This document shows positions 25,140 through 32,330 of a stretch of 50,657 nt of DNA, piece after piece. Where the stretch lies: the NCBI GenBank assembly GCA_964345005.1, contig CAYFPQ010000015.1, positions 1 to 50,657 on the forward strand, read 5' to 3'. The DNA comes from JABMPJ01 sp964345005. Its GTDB lineage: Bacteria; Verrucomicrobiota; Kiritimatiellia; UBA8416; JABMPJ01. The translations under genes were made by a program, and so were the position numbers. Below the pieces are notes generated by a model. It worked only from the letters and a program-made list of their open reading frames with translations. It did not search any database and was not told the origin of the DNA. Every line of letters begins with the position of its first letter. Within the stretch, counting starts at the first letter, position 1.

Positions 25140-26243
25140 ATGAGAGTTTGTCTGGATGTCCAGTCTGCCGTAACGCAACGGGCCGGGGTTGGTCGCTACA
25201 CCCGCCAGCTTGCGGAGCATCTCGGTGCAACGGTCGGGTGCCATGAACTGGAGTTGTTCTACTTCGATTTCAAGCGACAGGGATCCTCGTTTCCCGTCCC
25301 CAACGCCGAATTCAAGGCAAACCGGCTTCTCCCCGGCCGTATTGCCCAAGCGTGCTGGAAACACCTGAACTGGCCGCCTTTCGATGCCATGGCAGGTATC
25401 AGCGACCTCTACCACTTTCCTAACTTCATCCTCCCGCCACTCCGGAGCGGAAAGACCGTGGTGACCATCCATGACGTCAGCTTCATCCGCTTCCCCGAGT
25501 TCACCGAGGACGCCAACCTGCGCTACCTGACCGCCAAGATCAAGGACACCGTGCGTCGGGCCGATGCCATCATCACGGTGTCGGAGTTCAGCGCACACGA
25601 GGTCGAAGAACTGCTGGATGTGCCCTCGGACCGCATATTCCCTACCCATCTCGGGGTGGATGACTCGTTCGCGCCACAACCCGAGGAGCGTGTAAACGCC
25701 ATTCGCAGAAAATACGCGCTGGACCGCCCCTATCTTCTTGCCGTCGGCACCATTGAGCCGAGAAAGAACATCCCGTTTCTTGTCGACGTGTTCGAGAACC
25801 TCAGCGCGTTCGACGGCGACCTGGTCCTGGTGGGACGCCCCGGCTGGAAGCATGACCCCATCCTGAAGCGCATCGCGTCATCATCCCTCGTCGACCGCAT
25901 CCGACTGGTTGAGGCCGAAGACGGGGACCTGCCGGCAATCTATGGCGGCGCCACCTGCCTGCTCCAGGCATCGTTCTACGAAGGATTCGGTCTCCCGCCG
26001 CTCGAAGCCATGGCGTGTGGAACCCCTGTGGTGTCGTCGCGCGGTGGATCGCTTCCTGAGGTGATCGGCGACGCGGCCCCGCTGCTCGACACCGACTCCA
26101 TCGATGCCTGGTGCGCAACCATCATCAAGCAGATCGACTCCGGGGCGGATGGCGCCGACGCGCGCCGGCAGCATGCAGCCGGATTCAGATGGGAGACAAC
26201 GGCGGCCCGTACATGGGACGTCTATAAGAAGGTAACCGCATGA
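25140..26243 (+). CDS. Family 4 glycosyltransferase (GT-B)
   Basis: A 367-residue retaining-type sugar transferase. The C-terminal GT-B domain has the donor-binding landmarks AVGTIEPRKN (the strand that opens the second Rossmann domain), SFYEGFGLPPLEAMACGTPV with the E-x7-E pattern, and SRGGSLPEV. The N-terminal acceptor domain begins MRVCLDVQSAVTQRAGVGRY and includes TIHDVSFIRFP. It most resembles the mannosyl/rhamnosyl transferases of O-antigen clusters (MtfB-like). It overlaps the next glycosyltransferase by ATGA, so the two are translationally coupled. Acceptor and donor sugars cannot be read from the sequence. Confidence 0.88.
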   Translation: MRVCLDVQSAVTQRAGVGRYTRQLAEHLGATVGCHELELFYFDFKRQGSSFPVPNAEFKANRLLPGRIAQACWKHLNWPPFDAMAGISDLYHFPNFILPPLRSGKTVVTIHDVSFIRFPEFTEDANLRYLTAKIKDTVRRADAIITVSEFSAHEVEELLDVPSDRIFPTHLGVDDSFAPQPEERVNAIRRKYALDRPYLLAVGTIEPRKNIPFLVDVFENLSAFDGDLVLVGRPGWKHDPILKRIASSSLVDRIRLVEAEDGDLPAIYGGATCLLQASFYEGFGLPPLEAMACGTPVVSSRGGSLPEVIGDAAPLLDTDSIDAWCATIIKQIDSGADGADARRQHAAGFRWETTAARTWDVYKKVTA

Positions 26244-27400
26244 AGATCGCCATCGATACTCGCTGGATCTTCCCCGAGATATCGGGTATCGGGGCCTACA
26301 CACGCGCCTTGGTGTGTGAACTGGCCGCGATCGATCGCCAGAACCACTACGTTCTGCTCTTCGACCATCCCGAAATGCAGGAACGATTGCGCAACGAGCT
26401 GGATCTCGACCGATTTGCCCAGATCGAGACCGTCCTTCTTCAAGACGGACTCTTCTCCCCCATGAATCAGATCCGGACGCCGCGCGTTCTGAAGCACCTG
26501 GAAATCGATGTGTTCCATTCCACTAACTACATGATCCCGCTCAGGGCCTTCCCCCGCAACCGGCGCGGTCGCATCGGGAGCGTGGTGACGATCCACGATG
26601 TCATCCCCATGATCTTTCCCAAGCATGCCCCCAAGTCGCGCAAAGCGCGCATGTACCCCATCTACCGGGCACTCATGGTCGAGGTGGGACGCCGCGCCGA
26701 CCAGATCATCGCCGACAGCCACGTTTCGCGGCAGGACGTCATCCATCACCTGCGCATCCCTGAGAGCCAGGCCGACCGCGTTCACACGATCCCCTGCGGT
26801 GTGTCAGATGCTTACCGGCTGATCCCGGCACGATCGGTAACGCCGACCCAGTCGCCGGAAACGCGCACGATCATCTACGTCGGCCGAATGGACCCCTACA
26901 AGAACGTCGACACACTGCTGCGCGCCTTTGCCGTGATTCGTGAGCGCTGCCCTGCTCCCGTCGAGCTCGCCATCGTGGGTGCGCCCGATGCGCGGTATCC
27001 CCACTACCCCGACCTCGCGAAGGAGTTGGGCATTGAGGACTCGCTGCGCTGGACCGGCTATCTCTCCGACGAAGAGCTGCTGGGCCTCTTCGGGAGCGCC
27101 GATCTGCTGATCCACCCCTCCCGTTATGAAGGGTTCGGGCTCCAGGTTGCCGAGGCAATGGCCGCGGGCATTCCCGTGATCAGCAGCACCGGAGGTTCGC
27201 TTCCGGAGGTCGCGGGTGACGCGGCGTTGATGGCGGAGCCGGACGATATCCAGGGCTACGCCAACCATGCCGTCGAAGTGCTCTCTTCCCCAGAACTGTG
27301 GCAAAAGCTCAGCGACGCCGGACGGCACCAGGCGGCCCAATTCACATGGCGGCGAACGGCCGAGGAGACGTTGAAGATCTATGAGCAGTGTGGAGTGTGA
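26240..27400 (+). CDS. Family 4 glycosyltransferase (GT-B), second of three
   Basis: A 386-residue GT4 enzyme whose plan repeats that of the preceding gene, so an old duplication is likely. It begins MKIAIDTRWIFPEISGIGAY, has VVTIHDVIPMIFP and the linker VGRMDPYKNVDTLLRAF. The donor site is RYEGFGLQVAEAMAAGIPV, with the E-x7-E pair, followed by STGGSLPEVAG. It starts within the ATGA overlap and ends before a family B palindrome. It probably adds consecutive sugars with its neighbour on a surface glycan. Confidence 0.88.
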   Translation: MKIAIDTRWIFPEISGIGAYTRALVCELAAIDRQNHYVLLFDHPEMQERLRNELDLDRFAQIETVLLQDGLFSPMNQIRTPRVLKHLEIDVFHSTNYMIPLRAFPRNRRGRIGSVVTIHDVIPMIFPKHAPKSRKARMYPIYRALMVEVGRRADQIIADSHVSRQDVIHHLRIPESQADRVHTIPCGVSDAYRLIPARSVTPTQSPETRTIIYVGRMDPYKNVDTLLRAFAVIRERCPAPVELAIVGAPDARYPHYPDLAKELGIEDSLRWTGYLSDEELLGLFGSADLLIHPSRYEGFGLQVAEAMAAGIPVISSTGGSLPEVAGDAALMAEPDDIQGYANHAVEVLSSPELWQKLSDAGRHQAAQFTWRRTAEETLKIYEQCGV

Positions 27401-27448
27401 CAGCTAGCGTCCTATCTGGAGACAGGCTCCACTCAACCATGGAAGCCG

Positions 27449-27521
27449 GTCATTCCGAGCGAAGCCGAAGAATCTCAAGTCTGCCTCGGGGCAGAGATCC
27501 CTCGACTTCGCTCGGGATGAC
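27449..27521. repeat. Dispersed palindrome, family B, copy 2
   Basis: The left arm 27449-27476 (GTCATTCCGAGCGAAGCCGA then AGAATCTC) and right arm 27494-27521 (GAGATCCCTCGACTTCGCTC then GGGATGAC) are imperfect reverse complements with a 17-base spacer. The same family occurs at 8249-8337. Confidence 0.85.
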
Positions 27522-27562
27522 ACCTATTTTCTTCTGGGCTCTCTGAGAAACAGGGCACAAAC

Positions 27563-28684
27563 ATGAGCTACGACTTTCCTTCCAATTGGCCTCGCGACAT
27601 TCGCGCACAGCTCTGCCACGACTGGCTGAGTGGCATGCGCGGCGGCGAACGCGTGCTTGAGATCCTGTGCGACGGATTCCCGGAAGCACCGATCTATACG
27701 CTGCTCAGCAATCCGGAGGCCATCTCCGACACGATCGGACGCCACCCGATCCACACATCGTGGATGCAGCACATCCCGGGCGTAACCCAACACTACCGCA
27801 GCATGTTGCCGCTCTTCCCATCGGCCATCAACAGCCTGCACCCCGAACCGGCCGACCTTCTGGTCAGCACCAGCCATTGCGTTGCGAAGAGTCTGAAACC
27901 GCATCCCACCACGAAACATATATGCTACTGCTTCACGCCCATGCGCTACGCCTGGCTATTCTACGAGGAGTACTTCGGCTCGAACCCGGCGAAGGCGATG
28001 CTGGTCAAGCCACTCCTGGCCGCGCTTCGGCGGTGGGACCAGCAGACAGCCAATCGCGTTACGCGATTTGTCGGCATCAGCGAGCACGTGCGTGCGCGGA
28101 TAGAGCGCTGCTATGGCCGGGAAGCCGATGTTATCTATCCACCCGTGAACACGCACATCTGGACCCCCGACCCATCGATCCCCAAGGGCGAGTTTGACCT
28201 CATTGTCTCCGCGCTTGTCCCCTATAAGCGCATTGACCTTGCCGTGGAGGCCTACAACCGGTCCGGCTACCCGCTCACCATCGTGGGCGTGGGAGGTCAG
28301 CTTCCCAAGCTGACATCCATGGCGAAGGACAACATCACGTTCCTCAAACACCAGACCGACGAAGCCATTCTCGACCTCTACCGGCGCGCACGCCTGCTCG
28401 TGTTTCCCGGAGAGGAGGATTTCGGCATTGTCCCGGTCGAGGCGCAATCCTGCGGCACCCCCGTGGTGGCCTATCGCAAAGGGGGCGCCACGGAGACAGT
28501 ATTGGATGGACAGACCGGCATGTTCTTCGATGAACAGACACCCGACGCCCTTCAGGAGGCCGTTGAAGCGTGCAGCCAGAAAGCCTGGGATCCCGCCATT
28601 CTGCGCGCCCATGCTGAGCGATTCAGCGTGGCGGCTTTTATTGAGGGATTGGCGGGCGTGATGGAGAAGGTGCTTTGCGGCTGA
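27563..28684 (+). CDS. Family 4 glycosyltransferase, WbaZ-like
   Basis: A 373-residue GT-B enzyme. The start LCHDWLSGMRGGERVLEIL and the segment YCFTPMRYAWLFYEEYF are typical of the WbaZ-like mannosyltransferase subgroup. The donor domain shows SALVPYKRIDLAVEAY, then FPGEEDFGIVPVEAQSCGTPV and YRKGGATETV. It lies 160 bases after the two coupled GT4 genes, separated by a family B repeat. A family A repeat follows its stop. With ugd, the Rmd-type reductase and the decarboxylase, it suggests a heteropolysaccharide with 6-deoxyhexose or pentose sugars. Confidence 0.87.
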   Translation: MSYDFPSNWPRDIRAQLCHDWLSGMRGGERVLEILCDGFPEAPIYTLLSNPEAISDTIGRHPIHTSWMQHIPGVTQHYRSMLPLFPSAINSLHPEPADLLVSTSHCVAKSLKPHPTTKHICYCFTPMRYAWLFYEEYFGSNPAKAMLVKPLLAALRRWDQQTANRVTRFVGISEHVRARIERCYGREADVIYPPVNTHIWTPDPSIPKGEFDLIVSALVPYKRIDLAVEAYNRSGYPLTIVGVGGQLPKLTSMAKDNITFLKHQTDEAILDLYRRARLLVFPGEEDFGIVPVEAQSCGTPVVAYRKGGATETVLDGQTGMFFDEQTPDALQEAVEACSQKAWDPAILRAHAERFSVAAFIEGLAGVMEKVLCG

Positions 28685-28688
28685 GCTT

Positions 28689-28773
28689 GCGGGCCGCTCG
28701 GAGATCGGCCCCTACCCGGTCGTTGGCTTGGCTGAACCATGGGTAAGGTAGGGCCCGCTCTCCGAGCGGGCCG
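28689..28773. repeat. Two-armed palindrome, family A, copy 4
   Basis: The left arm 28689-28716 and right arm 28747-28773 enclose a 30-base unique spacer. The right arm is a perfect self-hairpin (GGCCCGCTC-tcc-GAGCGGGCC). It separates the glycosyltransferase gene from the rplU promoter. Confidence 0.9.
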
Positions 28774-28798
28774 GGAAAGCTTTTTCTGCCTCAACCCC

Positions 28799-28827
28799 TT
28801 GACACGTATGGCCTTTTCGCGTACCGT
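28799..28827 (+). promoter_or_regulatory. Candidate promoter for rplU-rpmA(-obgE)
   Basis: TTGACA (28799-28804) and TACCGT (28822-28827) are spaced by 17 bases, 64 bases before the rplU start. The -10 match is weak (3 of 6), but the same TACCGT follows a -35-like box by 17 bases upstream of efp. Confidence 0.4.
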
Positions 28828-28890
28828 TCACGAGCTTTAACCATTTTGGACACAAAAGCGACGGCCATGGACCCGGCCGGGGGTAAGAAA

Positions 28891-29205
28891 ATGGATGCAT
28901 ATGCAGTAGTTGAGACGGGTGGCAAGCAGTACCTCGTCAAAGAAAATGACACGTTGACGGTTGAGCGACTTGACGCTGAGGCAGGCGCAGAAGTTAAGCT
29001 TGAGCCTGTCCTCGCGCGTTCGAACGGCACGGCCTTGGAAGTGGGCGCACCAGCTATCGATTCCGCGACTGTAGCCAGCGAGGTGGTTGAGCATATTCGT
29101 GGACCCAAGGTGGTCAATTTCAAGAAGAAGCGCCGCAAGGGCTACTCCCGCAAGGTGGGACATCGCCAGGAACTGACCGTCATCAAGGTCAAGAGCATCG
29201 CATAA
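28891..29205 (+). CDS. rplU: 50S ribosomal protein L21
   Basis: A 104-residue large-subunit protein that binds 23S rRNA. The start MDAYAVVETGGKQYLVKEND is the conserved L21 opening and has GGGGGTAA just upstream, so I reject the ATGs at 28846 and 28867. The C-terminal part, VVNFKKKRRKGYSRKVGHRQ, is the basic family signature. It begins the usual rplU-rpmA-obgE order; rpmA follows 18 bases later. Confidence 0.95.
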   Translation: MDAYAVVETGGKQYLVKENDTLTVERLDAEAGAEVKLEPVLARSNGTALEVGAPAIDSATVASEVVEHIRGPKVVNFKKKRRKGYSRKVGHRQELTVIKVKSIA

Positions 29206-29223
29206 CGGTTTGGAGTACTAGCC

Positions 29224-29484
29224 ATGGCACATAAAAAGAGTGGTGGTTCAGCAAAGAACGGGCGCGACAGTCAGTCCAAGCGACTGGGCGTGAAGCGCTA
29301 TGACGGTCAGGTCGTAACCGCCGGGTCCATCCTGGTTCGCCAGCGTGGCACCAAGTTCTTCCCCGGGAAGAACGTCAAGCGCGGCAAGGACGACACCCTC
29401 TTCTCGCTGATTAACGGCACGGTCAAGTTCGAGAAGAACGGCAAGCTGATCAGCGTTTTCGAGAACGAAGTCGCGGTGGCCTGA
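29224..29484 (+). CDS. rpmA: 50S ribosomal protein L27
   Basis: An 86-residue protein whose N-terminus reaches the peptidyl transferase centre. It starts MAHKKSGGSAKNGRDSQSKR, the exact L27 pattern without an extra cleavable leader. It continues RLGVKRYDGQVVTAGSILVR and ends with a beta-rich tail. GGAG lies 10 bases before the ATG. obgE follows 87 bases later. Confidence 0.96.
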   Translation: MAHKKSGGSAKNGRDSQSKRLGVKRYDGQVVTAGSILVRQRGTKFFPGKNVKRGKDDTLFSLINGTVKFEKNGKLISVFENEVAVA

Positions 29485-29571
29485 AACGTCGACGCGTCCG
29501 CATAGTTTTCTTATCCCTTTTCGCTACGGTCGAGCTGTGTCCCGACATGCTGCAACACAGGCGAAGTAACC

Positions 29572-30536
29572 ATGAAGACTCGCAAGTTCGTTGATTCCGC
29601 CCCCCTTTCCGCCAAGGCTGGAAACGGTGGGAATGGGTCGGCGAGCTTCCGGCGAGAGAAGTTCGTTGCCAAGNNNNNNNNNNNNNNNNNNNNNNNNNNN
29701 NNNNNNNNTCGCTCATCGGTATCTTCTTCTCCCCGATCCGAAAAGCCGAACACGGCGGCCCTGGGCGTCGTCAGCAGATGCACGGCAAGAACGGAGCCGA
29801 CCTCATCGTGAAGGTACCGCGCGGTACCGTTGTGATGGATGCCGGGACTGGCGAGGTATTGGCCGACATCATCGAAGACGGTGAAGCGTTCCGCGTTGCC
29901 GCAGGCGGAAAAGGCGGACTCGGCAACGTGCATTGGAAGAGCTCCACGCACCAGGCTCCAACCGAGCATACGGATGGCGAGCCGGGCGAGGAGGTATCAC
30001 TCAAGCTTGAGCTCAAGTTGGTGGCCGACATCGGGCTGGTGGGGTTCCCGAACGCAGGCAAGCCTTCGCTCCTGACAAAGATCAGTGATGCCCACCCCCG
30101 TATCGCGGCTTACCCGTTCACAACGTTGAACCCGATCATCGGCACAATCATCTTCGAGAACTACACACGTGCAACGGTGGCGGACATCCCCGGCCTGATC
30201 AAAGATGCACACTTGGGGGTCGGGCTAGGCTACTCGTTCCTCCGCCACGTCGAGCGCGCCCACTACCTGGTTTATGTCATCGATATGGCCGGGGTCGACG
30301 GCAGGAATCCGTACGAGGACTATCGCAACCTGAAACAGGAGCTGAAGCTCTACCAGGGCGACCTGGTCCGCCGCCCGTCGCTGGTGGTCGCCAACAAGAT
30401 GGACTGCCCGGAAGCGCAAGAGAACCTGGCCGCGTTCGTCGAAGAGACCGGCGAAACCCCGCTCCAGATCTCGGCCAAAGAAGGCGAAGGCATCGACGAG
30501 CTGCGTGACGCCATCTTCAGCATGCTGAATACGTGA
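29572..30536 (+). CDS. obgE: GTPase Obg (CgtA), interrupted by an assembly gap
   Basis: A ribosome-associated GTPase. The N-terminal glycine-rich Obg domain begins MKTRKFVDSAPLSAKAGNGG and FRREKFVAK, is cut by 35 Ns, and resumes in another frame as SLIGIFFSPIRKAEHGGPGR then MHGKNGADL. The GTPase domain has G1 (GFPNAGKPSLL), switch region DIPGLIKDAHLGVGLGYSFL, G4 NKMDCP and G5 SAKEGEG. The G1 loop reads GKP where GKS is nearly invariant. The Ser normally binds magnesium, so either the base is an error or the protein is altered. No C-terminal OCT domain is present. The gene is intact in design and third in the rplU-rpmA-obgE set. Confidence 0.9.
29674..29708. other. Run of 35 Ns (assembly gap) inside obgE
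   Basis: Exactly 35 N characters follow codon 34. The flanking coding frames differ, so the true length is not 35. From the family, about 22 residues rich in Gly-Gly-Asp are missing here, which needs roughly 66 bases. Confidence 0.97.
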
Positions 30537-30553
30537 GAGCTGAAGCTTCACTA

Positions 30554-30637
30554 CGGCTCGCTCGGAGAGCTCGCCCTACCTCACACAGGATTAAGCCAGA
30601 CCAACTGCCAGGTAGGGCCCGCTCTCCGAGCGGGCCG
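30554..30637. repeat. Two-armed palindrome, family A, copy 5
   Basis: The left arm 30554-30580 and right arm 30611-30637 enclose a 30-base spacer, between the convergent obgE and epmA. The left arm has the GGCTCGCTC variant and the right arm the GGCCCGCTC variant, so it mixes the two subtypes. It could act as a bidirectional 3'-end structure, although no T-tract follows. Confidence 0.9.
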
Positions 30638-30653
30638 TCTGTGCTCCAATCCG

Positions 30654-31538
30654 TCAGAAGGCGCGAACATCGCCAATCTCGCTGAAATCGCCCAAGAGCA
30701 TCACGAGGCGGTCGACACCAAGGGCAACCCCCGAACAGGGCTTCAGCCCCCCTTCAAGGGCCTCTAGAAACGGCTTATCGAGGGGATAGACCTCCTTTTT
30801 TGCCGATTTCCGGGCTTCTGCACACTCAAGGAACCGTTTTCGCTGCTCAGCAGGATCGGTTAGTTCGCTGAAAGCATTGGCCAGTTCCAGCCCCGCCACG
30901 TAGAGCTCCCAGCGCTCGGCCACGTCAGGCGGCCCCGGCCGGCACCGCGCCAGGGCCGCAGCCCCGGAGGGATAATCGATGAGCACGGAAGGAGTATCCT
31001 GCGATAGCGCCTGCTCCACTTTCGCCACAAGGTCCAGGTCGAACCGATCGGCGTCGTACCCGGCAACGGGGTCCCAACCGGCGTGGGTCGTGAATGCCTC
31101 GCTTACGGTTGAGACCGCCCAGTCGGCCGAGAGATCCACCTCAATTCCGTTGCGCGAGATACAGGTGGTTCCCGTAACTTCATTGGCAACGTGGATCAGC
31201 AGGTCACGCGTCTCCGCAAGTGTGTCGCGGTAGTCCGCGTCCACGCGATACCACTCCAGCATCGTGAACTCCGGACGGTGCAGCGCCCCACGCTCTCCGC
31301 TCCGGAAGCATGGGCCCATCTCGAAGATGCGCGCGTGCCCCGCCGCAAGGAGACGCTTCATGTGCAGTTCGGGCGAGGTCCGCAGCCACTGATTCCCTGC
31401 GGGTTCGGCATCGATGTGCAGTTCGAGCGCAGGTGCGGGAAGACGAACGGGTGTCTCGACTTCTATGTAATCACGCCCGATAAAGAAGGAGCGAATGGCC
31501 TGCAGAACCCAACTCCGCAGCTCCAGAGCGTCCGACAT
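30654..31538 (-). CDS. epmA: EF-P lysine ligase (EpmA/PoxA/GenX)
   Basis: A 294-residue paralogue of class II lysyl-tRNA synthetase without the anticodon-binding domain. It attaches beta-lysine to the conserved lysine of EF-P. Class II motifs are present: EVETPVRLPAPALELH (motif 1 area), FEMGPCFRSGERGALHRPEF with TMLEWYR (motif 2), and GVALGVDRLVMLLG (motif 3), plus GLELANAFSELTDP. The start at 31538 is preceded by GGAGG inside a heptamer repeat. The longer frame to 31730 only covers efp on the same strand. It lies directly downstream of efp, a natural operon. EpmB, the aminomutase that makes beta-lysine, is not in the window. Confidence 0.93.
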   Translation of the reverse strand: MSDALELRSWVLQAIRSFFIGRDYIEVETPVRLPAPALELHIDAEPAGNQWLRTSPELHMKRLLAAGHARIFEMGPCFRSGERGALHRPEFTMLEWYRVDADYRDTLAETRDLLIHVANEVTGTTCISRNGIEVDLSADWAVSTVSEAFTTHAGWDPVAGYDADRFDLDLVAKVEQALSQDTPSVLIDYPSGAAALARCRPGPPDVAERWELYVAGLELANAFSELTDPAEQRKRFLECAEARKSAKKEVYPLDKPFLEALEGGLKPCSGVALGVDRLVMLLGDFSEIGDVRAF

Positions 31539-31540
31539 CT

Positions 31541-31564
31541 GACCTCCGACTTCCGATCTCCGGC
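31541..31564 (-). repeat. Heptamer repeat between efp and epmA that carries the epmA ribosome-binding site
   Basis: On the minus strand the units read GGAGATC, GGAAGTC and GGAGGTC. The tract starts right after the efp stop and ends 2 bases before the epmA start codon. The last unit's GGAGG is 4 bases from the ATG. The same GGARRTC-type units occur at 40314-40342. Confidence 0.75.
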
Positions 31565-32128
31565 TTACGCCGTTGCCACGCGTTCGACGTATTCGCCGGT
31601 GCGCGTATCGATCTTCACGATATCGCCCTGATTCATAAAGATCGGCACCTGGATCTCGTAGCCGGTATCGATCTTCGCGGGCTTCAGGACATTGGTGGCG
31701 GTATTGCCGCGGGCGCCGGGCTCGGTCCAAACGATCTCCTTCTCGATAAAGATCGGAAGCTCCACGTCGATCGGCTTGCCGTTGTGATAGAGGATCTCGA
31801 CGGTCATGTCCTCGACGAGGAAGTTCTTTGCATCGCCCAATGCGTCGATGTTGAGCGCGACCTGCTCATAGTTGTCATTCATAAAGACGTAGCTGTCGCC
31901 GTCCTGATAGGAATACTGCAACTTGATCTGTTCGAGCTGCGGCTTGTCCATTTTGTCGTTGGACCGATACTGCCGGGTCAAGGTCGACCCATTGATCATA
32001 TTCTTCAGCTTACAGGTGTAGATCGCCTGCCCCTTTCCAGGCTTGGTGAAAGTAAAATCCGTAATGACATAAGGCTGCCCATCAATCTCTATTTTCAGCC
32101 CCTTGCGAAGGTCCGATGCACTGTACAT
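31565..32128 (-). CDS. efp: Elongation factor P
   Basis: EF-P rescues ribosomes stalled at consecutive prolines. The 187-residue, three-domain protein starts MYSASDLRKGLKIEIDG. The loop KPGKGQAIYTC carries the modifiable lysine K32. The end TGYEIQVPIFMNQGDIVKID is the conserved C-terminal domain. The ATG at 32128 has GAGAGGG upstream; a TTG four codons earlier is inside that site and is rejected. The neighbouring epmA implies that K32 is beta-lysylated, and the KPGKGQ sequence fits that group. The gene is divergent from gyrB. Confidence 0.95.
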   Translation of the reverse strand: MYSASDLRKGLKIEIDGQPYVITDFTFTKPGKGQAIYTCKLKNMINGSTLTRQYRSNDKMDKPQLEQIKLQYSYQDGDSYVFMNDNYEQVALNIDALGDAKNFLVEDMTVEILYHNGKPIDVELPIFIEKEIVWTEPGARGNTATNVLKPAKIDTGYEIQVPIFMNQGDIVKIDTRTGEYVERVATA

Positions 32129-32190
32129 AATCCCTCTCAATCTCCTGTTCTTCCGCCCCGATTTGCCTCACGGGAGGACAAAGATCGGCT

Positions 32191-32219
32191 ACGGTACCGA
32201 AATAGCCCTCTTTTCGCAA
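32191..32219 (-). promoter_or_regulatory. Weak candidate promoter for efp-epmA
   Basis: On the minus strand TTGCGA (32214-32219) and TACCGT (32191-32196) are spaced by 17 bases, about 60 bases before the efp ATG. The -10 is a poor consensus match but identical to the one proposed for rplU. Confidence 0.3.
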
Positions 32220-32330
32220 GTTCATCGTGTTTTTTTGCCGATTTTCTTGTTTTTTCGACCACATTACCTTGCGGATGAGCCCCCTTTGTGATATCAAAAC
32301 ACACTAAATATAGGGGGGAAGGCGAAGTCT

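Noticed and set aside
31539..31730. A longer EpmA start giving 358 residues
   Set aside because: The extension overlaps the end of efp on the same strand, is arginine-rich shadow sequence, and lacks a ribosome-binding site; the 294-residue start matches the family.
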